Source: Burkholderia sp. Nafp2/4-1b (GTDB taxonomy: Bacteria > Pseudomonadota > Gammaproteobacteria > Burkholderiales > Burkholderiaceae). From it: a DNA stretch of 64,000 bases. Numbering within the stretch: position 1 is the first letter of the stretch; the number at the start of each line of letters is the position of its first letter. Both the position numbers and the translations under genes were made by a program. The stretch spans positions 16,471-80,470 of the forward strand of contig NZ_ML058626.1 of NCBI RefSeq assembly GCF_003635165.1, given 5' to 3'. The notes beneath the pieces were generated by a model that saw only the letters and a list, made by a program, of their open reading frames with translations, made no database searches and was not told where the DNA came from. Positions 17,550 through 25,889 of this stretch are shown in pieces.

Positions 17550-18174
17550 TGAGTGTCTCCGGTGTTGTGTTGTTGTACGTCGATGCATCGAACAGGGAAT
17601 GCGACGGACGTCCGCGTAGCGGCGGTCGTCGCGCGGTGCGCGCACGTGGGGTGGGGCGCGGCGGGACGCACGTGCGCGGCCGGTTGCGGTCGCGTGCGAC
17701 GCGTTCATGGCGGGGATGGGTGCCGGAACGCGTGTGCGTCGAAGCTGTCGGGTGAGGATGGCCTCGTCGATCAGAGCGACTGGCCGAGCTGGTCCAGGAT
17801 CGCCGATGAGAATCGTCGGGTGTGGCCTGACTGTCGAAACGCAACTTGCATGCCAATCGAGCTTCGATTCGGCCTTGGGGCAGCGTGCGTGCACGGTATC
17901 GCGGGGTTATCGCCGTTCGGTATGTACTGCAAAGCATCGAGCGATTGAAGGTGCGGCGTGATCGCCGGCCCGCGGGTTGCGTCGAAATGCAGCAGCGGGT
18001 GTTGCAGGCGTCAACACAGCGTGCAGCGAGCGGTGTTCGGCGTGAGGTGTGCGGCTCGCGCGACGCCGGCCGCCGTGCTAGGCGATGAATGATCGCAGCA
18101 CACCGAGCGCGTCGTATGCGCGCAGGCGGGCGAGCGCCGGTGCTGGGCGCGCCGGCATCTCGTCGCGCAATGCG
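17550..18174. other. gene-free stretch
   Basis: About 620 bases between the porin start and the end of the HiPIP gene (both minus strand). It must hold the porin promoter, but I could not identify a convincing site. Open frames here look like shadows. Confidence 0.4.
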
Positions 18175-18492
18175 TCATGCGCGCTTCGCATACACGTTGC
18201 ACCAGCCGTCCGCCGCAACCGACTTGCCGCCGAACATCGGACACGTGCCGCTTGCATCCGCCGCTTCACCCTTGTAGAAGCGGCAGTTCACGCAGCGCTG
18301 GCCGGCCTGGTATTTCGGGAATTGCGCGGCATCGACGCTCGCCGCATGCGCGCGATAGCCGAGCGTCTTCGCGGCGGCGTCGTTCTCGTCGACGAGCGGC
18401 GGGGCCGCGCATGCCGCGCGCGACGCAGCGAGCGCCGCGCACAGGCCGATGGTGTTGATGAGAAAGGTTCTGCGGGAAGTCGGATAAGTCAC
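18175..18492 (-). CDS. high-potential iron-sulfur protein (HiPIP)
   Basis: A 105-residue protein with a twin-arginine signal (SRRTFLINTIGLCAALAAS) and a mature part carrying the HiPIP cysteine pattern: C-V-N-C-RFYKG, then GTCPMFGGK and DGWCNVYA. HiPIPs hold one [4Fe-4S] cluster at high potential and carry electrons in the periplasm. The gene is the last of three minus-strand genes after the PQQ dehydrogenase and the cytochrome fusion. It may be a further electron carrier from the cytochrome to a terminal oxidase; this role is inferred from order only. Confidence 0.9.
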   Translation of the reverse strand: MTYPTSRRTFLINTIGLCAALAASRAACAAPPLVDENDAAAKTLGYRAHAASVDAAQFPKYQAGQRCVNCRFYKGEAADASGTCPMFGGKSVAADGWCNVYAKRA

Positions 18493-18530
18493 GGTCGTTT
18501 CCTGATGAAGATGAAATCGTGGAGAAGGGC

Positions 18531-18590
18531 GCGGCCTGCATGGGCGCTGCCTGCATGGGCGCTGCCCGCATGGGTGCGGCCCGCATCGCG
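18531..18590. repeat. four tandem 15-base units
   Basis: Four imperfect 15-base units (GCGGCCTGCATGGGC, GCTGCCTGCATGGGC, GCTGCCCGCATGGGT, GCGGCCCGCATCGCG) fill the gap between the HiPIP start and the end of the cytochrome gene. Confidence 0.7.
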
Positions 18591-18612
18591 TGGCGAAGCC
18601 GCATGGCCCGCG

Positions 18613-19872
18613 TTACTGGCTGGCGTCCTTGTGTCCGGCGGGGCCGACGACGAGCGGTGCGGTCGACGCGCGTGCGGTATCGGCCGTCAGTTTCGTCTTG
18701 CCGGCGACATAGCCGTTCGATGCGAGCAGGAAAGCCATCAGATCCGCATATTCGTCGTCCGTCAGCTTGCCGGGCTGGTCGGCCGGCATGTTGGTCGCCA
18801 TGTAGCCGAACACGCCGCCGATCGTCAGGTGCGAGTGCGACAGCGGCGCGAACGACGTGCCGCTCAATGCGGGTGCCGTATTGCCTTCGAGATCGGCGCC
18901 GTGGCACTTCGCACACGCATTGCCGTAGATTTGCTTGCCGTGCGCCACCTGGGCGGCGTCGAACGGGAGCGCGGCATCGCCGGTGCTGTCGGCCACCCGG
19001 ATGAAACCACCGCCCGCGGGCAGGTTGCGCGCGCGCAGCAGGCCGCCCGGCGCGTGGGTGCCGGCCGCCATCGCGCCGTCGAGGAAGCGTGCGGGCACGC
19101 GCGACTCGTGGGCTTCGAGCGCACTGCCGGGCAGCGTCCACTTGCGCGTCAGCGCGGCAAGCCGGCCGTTGTTCTTCATCTGCGTGAGTGCCGCGTCGAT
19201 CCGCTGCTGCAGCGCGGCCGAGCGCGAGGAAAGCGCAAACACAAGCTGCCAGTCCGCATACGGGGACGACGTCGCGGCGATGCGGAACGCCTGCTTCGGA
19301 TGCGTGGCCTGATACGCGATGACGGCCGGATACCAGACGATCGCGCGGTGCGCGCGGCCGCGTGCAACCGCATCGACCGTTTGCGCGGAGGTGTTCTCCA
19401 GATCGAAGCGCGCGTCCTTCTGCTGGACCGCGATCAGTTGCGCAGGGCTCGCATAGGTGGCCGCGACGATTTCGCGGCCGCTCGACGGCGAGCCGCCATC
19501 GCGGCGCGTGACGCTCACGTAGCCGGAGCGCAGGTAGCCGTGCGAGAACAGCAGCCTCGGATCGGATGCGTCGGCGATCGCCGAGCGCGGAAAGCCCGCG
19601 AGCACGTCGCAATCGCGCTCGAGGATGCCGGCGAGCTCGCGCGCGGACACGCCGTCGTCGTCGCTGCCGCCGGCATCGTGCGCGGCGAAGGTGGCGGCGA
19701 TGCCGGCCGTGCGGAACACGTCGCGGGCAACGGCCTTGTCGAGTGCGGCCGTCGGCGTGCCGGGCAGCGAGCAGATGCGTACCGGCGTCGCGGCCGTGGA
19801 CAGCGCCGGGGTCAGTGCCGTGCCTGCCGTGAGCGCACAGGCCACGGCGAGGCGGGAAAGTCTGAGGTTCAT
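18613..19872 (-). CDS. fused solute-binding protein and cytochrome c (XoxJ-XoxG-like)
   Basis: A 419-residue periplasmic protein made of two parts. After a signal peptide (about 1-27, ending STAA), residues 30-250 resemble the MoxJ/XoxJ branch of family 3 solute-binding proteins (VRICSLPGTPTAALDKAVAR; DCDVLAGFPRSAI). Residues 305-390 form a class I cytochrome c with CAKCH at 320-324 and a likely axial methionine in NMPADQPGKL near 362. In methanol dehydrogenase systems J assists enzyme maturation and the G cytochrome takes its electrons. Here the two are one chain, directly downstream of the dehydrogenase. The ATG at 19872 starts the signal peptide; no strong ribosome binding site precedes it. 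Family calls are firm; the maturation role is inferred. Confidence 0.85.
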   Translation of the reverse strand: MNLRLSRLAVACALTAGTALTPALSTAATPVRICSLPGTPTAALDKAVARDVFRTAGIAATFAAHDAGGSDDDGVSARELAGILERDCDVLAGFPRSAIADASDPRLLFSHGYLRSGYVSVTRRDGGSPSSGREIVAATYASPAQLIAVQQKDARFDLENTSAQTVDAVARGRAHRAIVWYPAVIAYQATHPKQAFRIAATSSPYADWQLVFALSSRSAALQQRIDAALTQMKNNGRLAALTRKWTLPGSALEAHESRVPARFLDGAMAAGTHAPGGLLRARNLPAGGGFIRVADSTGDAALPFDAAQVAHGKQIYGNACAKCHGADLEGNTAPALSGTSFAPLSHSHLTIGGVFGYMATNMPADQPGKLTDDEYADLMAFLLASNGYVAGKTKLTADTARASTAPLVVGPAGHKDASQ

Positions 19873-19945
19873 GATGTACGCCCGGTTGAAGAGGGGAAGG
19901 TGCCCGCGCCGGCGGCGCGGGCGCATGCGGTCGATCGGTTCGCGA

Positions 19946-21673
19946 TCAGCCGCCGTTCAGGGCGAACACGTACAGCGTGCCGCCGCGCGGCACGTCGTCC
20001 GCCGCCTTGGCCATCGGGCCGCCCCAGATCGGGTTCGCGCCGCCGTAGCCGGCGAGCACCGCTACGTACTCCTTTCCATCCACTTCAAACACGGACGGCT
20101 GCGCGATGATCCCGCTCGCGAGCTTCGGGCTTTCCCACAGCACCTTGCCGGTCGACACGTCGAACGCATACAGGTGGCCGTCGAGCGAGCCGCTGAACGC
20201 GAGGCCGCTCGCGGTCGTCGCGACGCCGCCGTTCCACGGCAGCTTGCTCCAGTGGCTCCACACCTTCTTGCCGGTATTGACGTCGATCGCCTGCAGTTCG
20301 CCGTAGCCTTCGCTGCCCGGCTCCGGCTTGATCTCGAAGCCTTCGCCGAGATACGGCAGCCCTTCCATGTAGTTGACCGACTTGCCCGACAGGCTCATGC
20401 ACGCATGCAGTGCCGGTACGATCGCGAGATGGCGCTCGGGGTCGTACGACACCGACCACCAGTTCTTGCCGCCGAGGAAGCTCGGGCACGTGTCGATCGT
20501 CGTGCCGACCTTCGGATACTTCGCGGGATCCTGGATCGGCGCGCCGTCTTCCGTGTAGCCGGTGACCGACGTCGCCTTCACGAACGGCTCCGCGTAGATC
20601 AGCTTGCCGCTGTCGCGATCGATCGCGTGGAAGTAGCCGTTGCGGTCCGCGTGGATGATCGCGTCGTGCTCCTTGCCCTTGTACTTGATGGTCGCGAGCA
20701 CCGGCGTGTTCACGCCGTCATAGTCCCAGGTGTCGTGCTTCGTGTACTGGTAGTGCCACTTGAGGTCGCCGTTCTTCGGGTCGAGCGCGAGCAGCGAATC
20801 GGAGTACAGGTTGTCGCCCGGGCGCAGATCCGCGAGCCACGGCCCCGGATTGCCGACGCCCCAGTACAGCGTGCGCGTCGCCGCATCGTAGGTGCCGGTC
20901 AGCCACGCCGGTGCGCCGCCGTGCGACTGCATGCCGTCGGGCCAGGTGTCCGCGTGCTTCTCGCCCTGGCCGGGGATCGTGAAGCGTTTCCACAGCAGCG
21001 CGCCGTCGTTCGGGCTGAGCGCGGCGATGAACCCGCGCGCACCATACTCGCCGCCCGAGCTGCCGACCACGATCGCGCCGTCGAGCGCGAGCGGGGCGAG
21101 CGAGAATGCGTAGCCGAGCCCCGGTTCGAACATCTGCTTCTTCCACACGAGCGCACCGGTCTGCGCATCGAGCGCAGCCACTTCGCCGCTCAGCATCGCG
21201 ACGTAGACATTCTTGCCGTACAGCGCGACACCGCGGTTCACGACGTCGCAGCAGGCCGTCTTGAACGATTCCGCGCCGAGCTTCGGCTCGTACTTCCACA
21301 GTTGCGCGCCGGTGGCCGCGTCGAATGCATAGACGTTGTCCTTCGGCGTGGTCACGAACAGGTATCGGCCGTTGACGATCGGCGTGGCTTCGAAGCCCTG
21401 CTTCAGTTCGGCCGGAAACTTGTAGCTCCATGCCTGCGTGAGCGTGTTCACGTTCGACGCATCGATCTGCTTGAGCGGCGAATGCGCCTGGCCGTTGTAC
21501 GTGCGGTAGTAGGTGAGCCAGCCCGGATCGCGTTGCGCGTCCGTGAGGCGCTGGTACGTGACGGCCGGATAGTCCGCGGCGGCGTCCACCAGGCCGGGAT
21601 TCAAGACGATCGCGGCTGCTGCCGCGATTCCGATCGTTGCGAGTCGGCTCGTCGAAGCCGAGAGTTTTTTCAT
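19946..21673 (-). CDS. PQQ-dependent alcohol dehydrogenase with lanthanide-site signature
   Basis: A 575-residue quinoprotein of the methanol/ethanol dehydrogenase family, exported by an N-terminal signal (about 1-32). It has the eight-bladed propeller tryptophan-docking repeats, the vicinal disulfide pair C141-C142 (KTACCDVVN) and metal ligands E209 (GGEYGARG) and N275 (GVGNPGPW). The catalytic aspartate is D317 in DTWDYDGVN. Position 319, two residues on, is aspartate, which in this family marks lanthanide enzymes (XoxF, ExaF, PedH); calcium enzymes have Ala or Ser there. It oxidises a primary alcohol in the periplasm and passes electrons to the cytochrome encoded next. The ATG at 21673 has AGGAGA upstream. 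A sigma-54-type promoter lies at 21764-21778. Confidence 0.93.
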   Translation of the reverse strand: MKKLSASTSRLATIGIAAAAAIVLNPGLVDAAADYPAVTYQRLTDAQRDPGWLTYYRTYNGQAHSPLKQIDASNVNTLTQAWSYKFPAELKQGFEATPIVNGRYLFVTTPKDNVYAFDAATGAQLWKYEPKLGAESFKTACCDVVNRGVALYGKNVYVAMLSGEVAALDAQTGALVWKKQMFEPGLGYAFSLAPLALDGAIVVGSSGGEYGARGFIAALSPNDGALLWKRFTIPGQGEKHADTWPDGMQSHGGAPAWLTGTYDAATRTLYWGVGNPGPWLADLRPGDNLYSDSLLALDPKNGDLKWHYQYTKHDTWDYDGVNTPVLATIKYKGKEHDAIIHADRNGYFHAIDRDSGKLIYAEPFVKATSVTGYTEDGAPIQDPAKYPKVGTTIDTCPSFLGGKNWWSVSYDPERHLAIVPALHACMSLSGKSVNYMEGLPYLGEGFEIKPEPGSEGYGELQAIDVNTGKKVWSHWSKLPWNGGVATTASGLAFSGSLDGHLYAFDVSTGKVLWESPKLASGIIAQPSVFEVDGKEYVAVLAGYGGANPIWGGPMAKAADDVPRGGTLYVFALNGG

Positions 21674-21763
21674 GGTTGTCTCCTGAGTCATTGTGGTCGC
21701 ACACCGCGGCCAACTCATGGCCGGGCCAGGGTGGGGATCCGGCTCGAGTGCGCAGTCAGTCAC

Positions 21764-21778
21764 GCAAATCGCATGCCA
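21764..21778 (-). promoter_or_regulatory. sigma-54 (-24/-12) promoter for the PQQ dehydrogenase
   Basis: Read on the minus strand the sequence is TGGCATGCGATTTGC. It matches TGGCAC-N5-TTGC with the correct spacing between the GG and GC pairs and ends about 90 bases before the dehydrogenase ATG. A sigma-54 activator gene lies nearby at 23578. Confidence 0.7.
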
Positions 21779-21865
21779 TTGCGCGGCGTGCCTTGGCGCG
21801 TAAGGCAGAGCGGCCGATCGAGCCCGCTGGGGCGATGCGCGCAATGCAGTGCGGCTAATCCGCGT

Positions 21866-21959
21866 GTGTTGCGTTCGGGGACAACCGTTGCCCGAGTGTT
21901 GCGAAACATGACAGTGCGTCGAAGGCGGGATCGGAGGCAGGGTTACTGTTTGGTGTTGC
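21866..21959 (-). promoter_or_regulatory. three GCAACAC motifs, candidate activator-binding region
   Basis: On the minus strand GCAACAC occurs at 21866-21872, 21896-21902 and 21953-21959, about 90-180 bases upstream of the sigma-54 promoter. This is the usual distance for enhancer-type sites. The same heptamer occurs upstream of pqqA. Confidence 0.45.
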
Positions 21960-22169
21960 CGGCGCAGGCACAGGCGCATGGGCGCTCGTCGAAAGGCTCG
22001 CGATGACCGTCGGCCGATCGACTGGATGTCGGGCGATGTGCACGCGATGTGCACGTAATCGACAGCCGGCGTGGCGCCGCGACGGCGTGAATGCCGTGGC
22101 ATTGATCCAAGTCGACACAGGGTCGGTCGCGACCACGCCACGACGTGGCAAGTGACGAAGCACCGGTAA

Positions 22170-22322
22170 CTGTTCGCGTCGGTCACCAACCTGCTCGAGA
22201 ATCGCTACGCGAGCTTCGGGATGCTCGGCAGGAACTTCTTCAATGGTCCGAATCATTCGTTCGACGGACTCAACGCCGTCAACGAACAGTTCGTCGCGCG
22301 GGGAGCGCCCCGCTATGCGTGG
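22170..22322 (+). pseudogene. TonB-dependent receptor C-terminal fragment
   Basis: In one frame the sequence reads LFASVTNLLENRYASFGMLG, then RNFFNGPNHSFDGLNAVNEQ and APRYAW. This is the typical end of an outer membrane TonB-dependent receptor (VTNLFN..Y..FG......NEQF..PGAPR..W). An in-frame stop lies just upstream at 22167 and the last beta strand is missing. The fragment overlaps the 3' end of the hydrolase gene on the other strand. The rest of 21674-22312 holds the regulatory sites listed above and no gene. Confidence 0.65.
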
Positions 22323-23317
22323 GACTGTGCGGGCGATGCGCTACGGGACGACGCATCGATCGTGATGTTCGTCAGCGTCGCGCGCACCGCACGCGCGATG
22401 CCGCGTGCGAGCGCAGCGTCGCTCGCAAGATGGCCTGCCGGCACACGTTCAACAATCGCGGCCGGCACCGCCCGCGCGAGACGGTCGACGTTGTCGATCG
22501 GACACACACGGTCGCGCGTGCCGTGCACCGCATGCAGCGGCACACCGGCTTGCGCGGCCTGTCGCGCCAGCGCCAGCAGCCGGCGCTCGCCGAGCCAGCA
22601 GTTGCGTTGCAGGTAATGCGCCTGGATCCGGTATTTGTCGATCAGTCGATCGGCATCGCGTTGCGTCGGCCGTGCATCGCGACTCGCGCGAGCCGGCCGC
22701 CCGGTCAGGATCGCATCTTCATAGGCGTGCCATGCGAGCGCGATCGCGCGTTGCCGCGCCGCACCCGCGCCCGGCTGCAGACGTCGCGCACAGCAGGCGA
22801 TCAGGCGATCGGCGCGCGTGGTGCCGGCGGCGGCCGTCAGGCGCTGCCACGCCCGCGGCGCGTGCGCACGCGCACCGACGAACAGGCCGCGCACTTCGCG
22901 CGACGACGTGAGGAACAACCCACGCAGCACGACGCCCGTCACGCGCGACGGATGCTGCCCGGCGTAGGCGAGCGCGAGCGCCGCGCCCCACGAGCCGCCG
23001 ACGACGCCCCAGCGTGCGATTCCGAGCTGCGCGCGCAACCCGTCGAGGTCCCCGATCAGCCGCATCGTGTCGTTGTGGCGCAGGCCGCCGCGCGGCGTCG
23101 ATGCGCCTGCGCCGCGCTGGTCGACCAGCACGACACGCATGCGCGTGAGGTCGAACTGGCGCAGGACGGCGGGCCGGCTACCGCTGCCGGGGCCGCCGTG
23201 CAGCACGACGACCGGCTCGCCGTGCGGATTGCCGGCTTCAGTCCACGCGATCGTGCATGCGTCGCGCGACAAGCGATGCACAGGAAGGGTGGAGCGGCGG
23301 GGGGATGCTTGCGTCAT
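22313..23317 (-). CDS. alpha/beta hydrolase, proline iminopeptidase-like (S33)
   Basis: A 334-residue protein of the S33 prolyl aminopeptidase type. It has the oxyanion motif LHGGPGSGSRPAVLRQFD, then VVLVDQRGAGASTPRGGL, the nucleophile elbow GGSWGAALALAY and a late acid/histidine region (HGTRDRVCPIDN; PAGHLASD). The start at 23317 (MTQASPRRSTLPVHRL) is the first Met giving a normal N-terminus; the open frame upstream is unlikely. The catalytic set looks complete. It lies between the PQQ dehydrogenase and the activator gene and is divergent from the latter. The substrate is unknown; a role in PQQ peptide processing is possible but not supported by anything in the sequence. Confidence 0.8.
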   Translation of the reverse strand: MTQASPRRSTLPVHRLSRDACTIAWTEAGNPHGEPVVVLHGGPGSGSRPAVLRQFDLTRMRVVLVDQRGAGASTPRGGLRHNDTMRLIGDLDGLRAQLGIARWGVVGGSWGAALALAYAGQHPSRVTGVVLRGLFLTSSREVRGLFVGARAHAPRAWQRLTAAAGTTRADRLIACCARRLQPGAGAARQRAIALAWHAYEDAILTGRPARASRDARPTQRDADRLIDKYRIQAHYLQRNCWLGERRLLALARQAAQAGVPLHAVHGTRDRVCPIDNVDRLARAVPAAIVERVPAGHLASDAALARGIARAVRATLTNITIDASSRSASPAQSHA

Positions 23318-23577
23318 GGGGCCGGTAGCGAGAGAAAGAAAAGGCAACGGCACGAAGCGGCCGGCCCTCGTGAAGCCAGAATCGCGCCAGCGACGAGGAC
23401 AGCGATGCGTGACGCGTGACCTGGCCGCCGCAGTCATGCTTGCATTTTGCTTTCAACCTCGGTTGCGCGGCGAGGCATCGAATCAAGACCGCACTCGCCC
23501 CGCATCGTGGCCTGATGTTTGCTTGTATCCACGCCAAAGAGTCCGGCTACTGACCGGAAGGATCCCCGGAGGAGACA

Positions 23578-25596
23578 ATGCGCGATGACGTTCATCCGCC
23601 GGCCAACGCACGGGCCACGCATGCGCCCGGCTGGCCGACGCCGACGATCCAGAAATCCCATGAGCGGTCCGAGACGTTCGGCCTGCAGGCGTCGGCACGT
23701 CCCGACTACGACCTGCTGTCCGGCGCCGCGCTGGCGCTCAAGCGAGAACAGAACCGCGTGCTGTGCGTGCATGCGATGCCCGTGATGGAGACGCTGCACG
23801 AGCAGATCGTGAATACGCAAAGCATGATCGTGCTGACCGACGCGGAAGGGCTGATCCTGCATTCCATCGGCGACGACGACTTTCTGCGGCGCGCGGAGCG
23901 CGTCGCGCTGCGCCCCGGCGCGAACTGGGCGGAGAGCCGGCAGGGCACCAACGCGATCGGCACCGCGCTGGCGGAGCTGTGTCCGATGGTCGTGCATGGC
24001 AACCAGCACTTTCTTGCCGCGAACCATTTCCTGACCTGCTCGAGCGTGCCGATCCTCGACCCGTACGGCGACGCGATCGGCGTGCTCGACGTGACGGGCG
24101 ACCACCGCAGCTATCACCAGCACACGATGGCGCTCGCGAAGATGTCGGTGCAGATGATCGAGAACCACCTCTTCACGACGACCTTCCAGGAGACGCTGCA
24201 GGTGTCGTTCCACGGCCGCCCGGAATTCCTCGGAACCCTGATGGAAGGGATCGTCGCGTTCACCGCCGACGGCCGCTTCCTGTCGGCCAACCGCAGCGCG
24301 CAGTTCCAGCTGGGGATGCCGCTCGCCGCGCTGCGTGCGCACACGCTCGCGTCGCTGTTCGACGTGACGAGCGCGCAGCTGATCGACCGGCTGCGCGCGA
24401 GCACCGAGCCGCACGTGTCGCTGAACCTCGGCAACGGCGCGGTGGTCTGCGCGCGCGTGCAGTTCCGGCGCGCGATGCGGGCCGAGGGCAGCCGGCCGGC
24501 CGACGTGCACGATGGAGCCGCGCCGGCAGCACGGCCGCCTGCCGCGCAGAACGCGGCAAGCCTGTCGCGGCTCAGCTATCTCGACACCGGCGATCCGCAG
24601 GTCGCGGCGGTGATCGCGAAGGTGCGCAAGGTGATCGGCAAGGACATTCCGGTGTTGATCACCGGCGAGACCGGGACCGGCAAGGAACTGCTCGCGCAGG
24701 CGATCCACAACGACTCGCCGCGCCGCGACGGGCCATTCGTCGCGGTCAACTGCGCATCGATTCCGGAGACGCTAATCGAATCGGAGCTGTTCGGCTACGA
24801 GGAGGGCGCGTTTACCGGCGCGCGCCGCAAGGGCGCGACCGGCAAGCTGCTGCAGGCCAACGGCGGCACTCTGTTTCTCGATGAGATCGGCGACATGCCG
24901 TATCCGCTTCAGGTGCGGCTGCTGCGCGTGCTGCAGGAGCGCATCGTGAACCCGCTCGGCTCGACTAAGGCGATCGGTGTCGACATCGCGATCATCTGCG
25001 CGACGCACCGCGACCTGCGCGACATGATTGCGCAGAACCGCTTTCGCGAGGACCTGTATTACCGCCTCAACGGCCTCGTCGTGCGCCTGCCGCCGCTGCG
25101 CGACCGCACGGACCTCGCGGTGGTCGTCCAGAAGATGCTGCAACGCGAGACGCTGTCGGGGCCCGGCCGCCGGCCGTTGAGCGTCGCGCCCGACGTGATG
25201 GCGTTGTTCGAGCGCTGCGCATGGCCGGGCAACTTCCGGCAGCTCGCCAACCTGCTGCGCACGGCGGCCGCGATGGTCGACGACGACTGCGAGATCCGCT
25301 GCGAGCATTTGCCGGACGATTTCTTCGACGACGTGCGGCGCGAGGATGCGCAAACCGCACCGGCCAGCGGTGCGGTGCCGGCGCCGCTCGGCGCGCAAGC
25401 TGCCGCATTCGCCGCCGCGCCGACCGGCTGCGACGCGCGGCTGCAGGACGTGGCCGCCTCCGCGATCGCGGCCGCGCTCGCACGCCATGGAGGCAACGTG
25501 TCGGCCGCGGCCCGCGCGCTCGGCGTGTCGCGCAACACGATCTACCGCAAGATGCCGGCCGCCGGGCACGACACGCTGGAGGCCGACGAACCCTGA
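23578..25596 (+). CDS. sigma-54-dependent activator, AcoR-type (GAF-AAA-Fis)
   Basis: A 672-residue enhancer-binding protein. A GAF-type sensor covers about 75-200 (NWAESRQGTNAIGTAL; LTCSSVPILDPYGDAIGVLD) and a PAS-like stretch about 215-295. The AAA+ domain at about 335-570 has Walker A GETGTGKE (363-370), the sigma-54 contact loop GAFTGA (410-415) and Walker B GGTLFLDEIGD (about 429-439). A Fis-type helix-turn-helix (GGNVSAAARALGVSRNTIYR) ends the protein. The GAF layout is that of AcoR-like regulators sensing alcohols or aldehydes. ATG 23578 has a strong GGAGGAGACA. The sigma-54 promoters at 21764 (dehydrogenase) and 25807 (pqqA) are likely targets. The GAFTGA loop is intact, so it should be active with sigma-54. 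Confidence 0.92.
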   Translation: MRDDVHPPANARATHAPGWPTPTIQKSHERSETFGLQASARPDYDLLSGAALALKREQNRVLCVHAMPVMETLHEQIVNTQSMIVLTDAEGLILHSIGDDDFLRRAERVALRPGANWAESRQGTNAIGTALAELCPMVVHGNQHFLAANHFLTCSSVPILDPYGDAIGVLDVTGDHRSYHQHTMALAKMSVQMIENHLFTTTFQETLQVSFHGRPEFLGTLMEGIVAFTADGRFLSANRSAQFQLGMPLAALRAHTLASLFDVTSAQLIDRLRASTEPHVSLNLGNGAVVCARVQFRRAMRAEGSRPADVHDGAAPAARPPAAQNAASLSRLSYLDTGDPQVAAVIAKVRKVIGKDIPVLITGETGTGKELLAQAIHNDSPRRDGPFVAVNCASIPETLIESELFGYEEGAFTGARRKGATGKLLQANGGTLFLDEIGDMPYPLQVRLLRVLQERIVNPLGSTKAIGVDIAIICATHRDLRDMIAQNRFREDLYYRLNGLVVRLPPLRDRTDLAVVVQKMLQRETLSGPGRRPLSVAPDVMALFERCAWPGNFRQLANLLRTAAAMVDDDCEIRCEHLPDDFFDDVRREDAQTAPASGAVPAPLGAQAAAFAAAPTGCDARLQDVAASAIAAALARHGGNVSAAARALGVSRNTIYRKMPAAGHDTLEADEP

Positions 25597-25612
25597 CGAC
25601 AGCCGCGACTGT

Positions 25613-25646
25613 CACACGGGTGTGTCAGGTTGCAACACCCGGTGTT
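25613..25646 (+). promoter_or_regulatory. inverted repeats upstream of pqqA
   Basis: CACACGGGTGTG (25613-25624; arms of 5) and AACACCCGGTGTT (25634-25646; arms of 6) stand 160-195 bases before the pqqA sigma-54 promoter. The second overlaps a GCAACAC heptamer at 25632-25638, shared with the dehydrogenase upstream region. They are candidate sites for the activator encoded just upstream. CACACGGGTGTG could instead act in the end of that gene's transcript. Confidence 0.4.
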
Positions 25647-25806
25647 CACGGATTCAACAGGTGCTCAACCGGCCGCGCATGCCGTGAACCGTCGATCGAT
25701 GGTTTCTGAAATGTTGTCGTATTTTAAACGTAAGGATTCCGGTGTCGTGGCCACCCGGCGGCCGCCGCATGCCCGCGCGCGGCGCGGCACACCGCGGATT
25801 GCGCCC

Positions 25807-25821
25807 CGGCATGCTCCTTGC
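25807..25821 (+). promoter_or_regulatory. sigma-54 (-24/-12) promoter for pqqABCDE
   Basis: CGGCATGCTCCTTGC matches the -24/-12 consensus with exact GG-to-GC spacing. It ends 69 bases before the pqqA start. Together with the site at 21764 it links cofactor synthesis and enzyme under one regulator. Confidence 0.65.
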
Positions 25822-25889
25822 TGAATGGGTATCGGCCGCTCGATCGACGCGGTTGTCATCGACTCACCAACTCAACCAGGAGACACATC

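Noticed and set aside
19946..21673. Calling the dehydrogenase a methanol dehydrogenase of a methylotrophic pathway
   Set aside because: No formaldehyde oxidation or other methylotrophy genes are present in the window; the family also includes ethanol and other alcohol dehydrogenases, so the substrate is left open.
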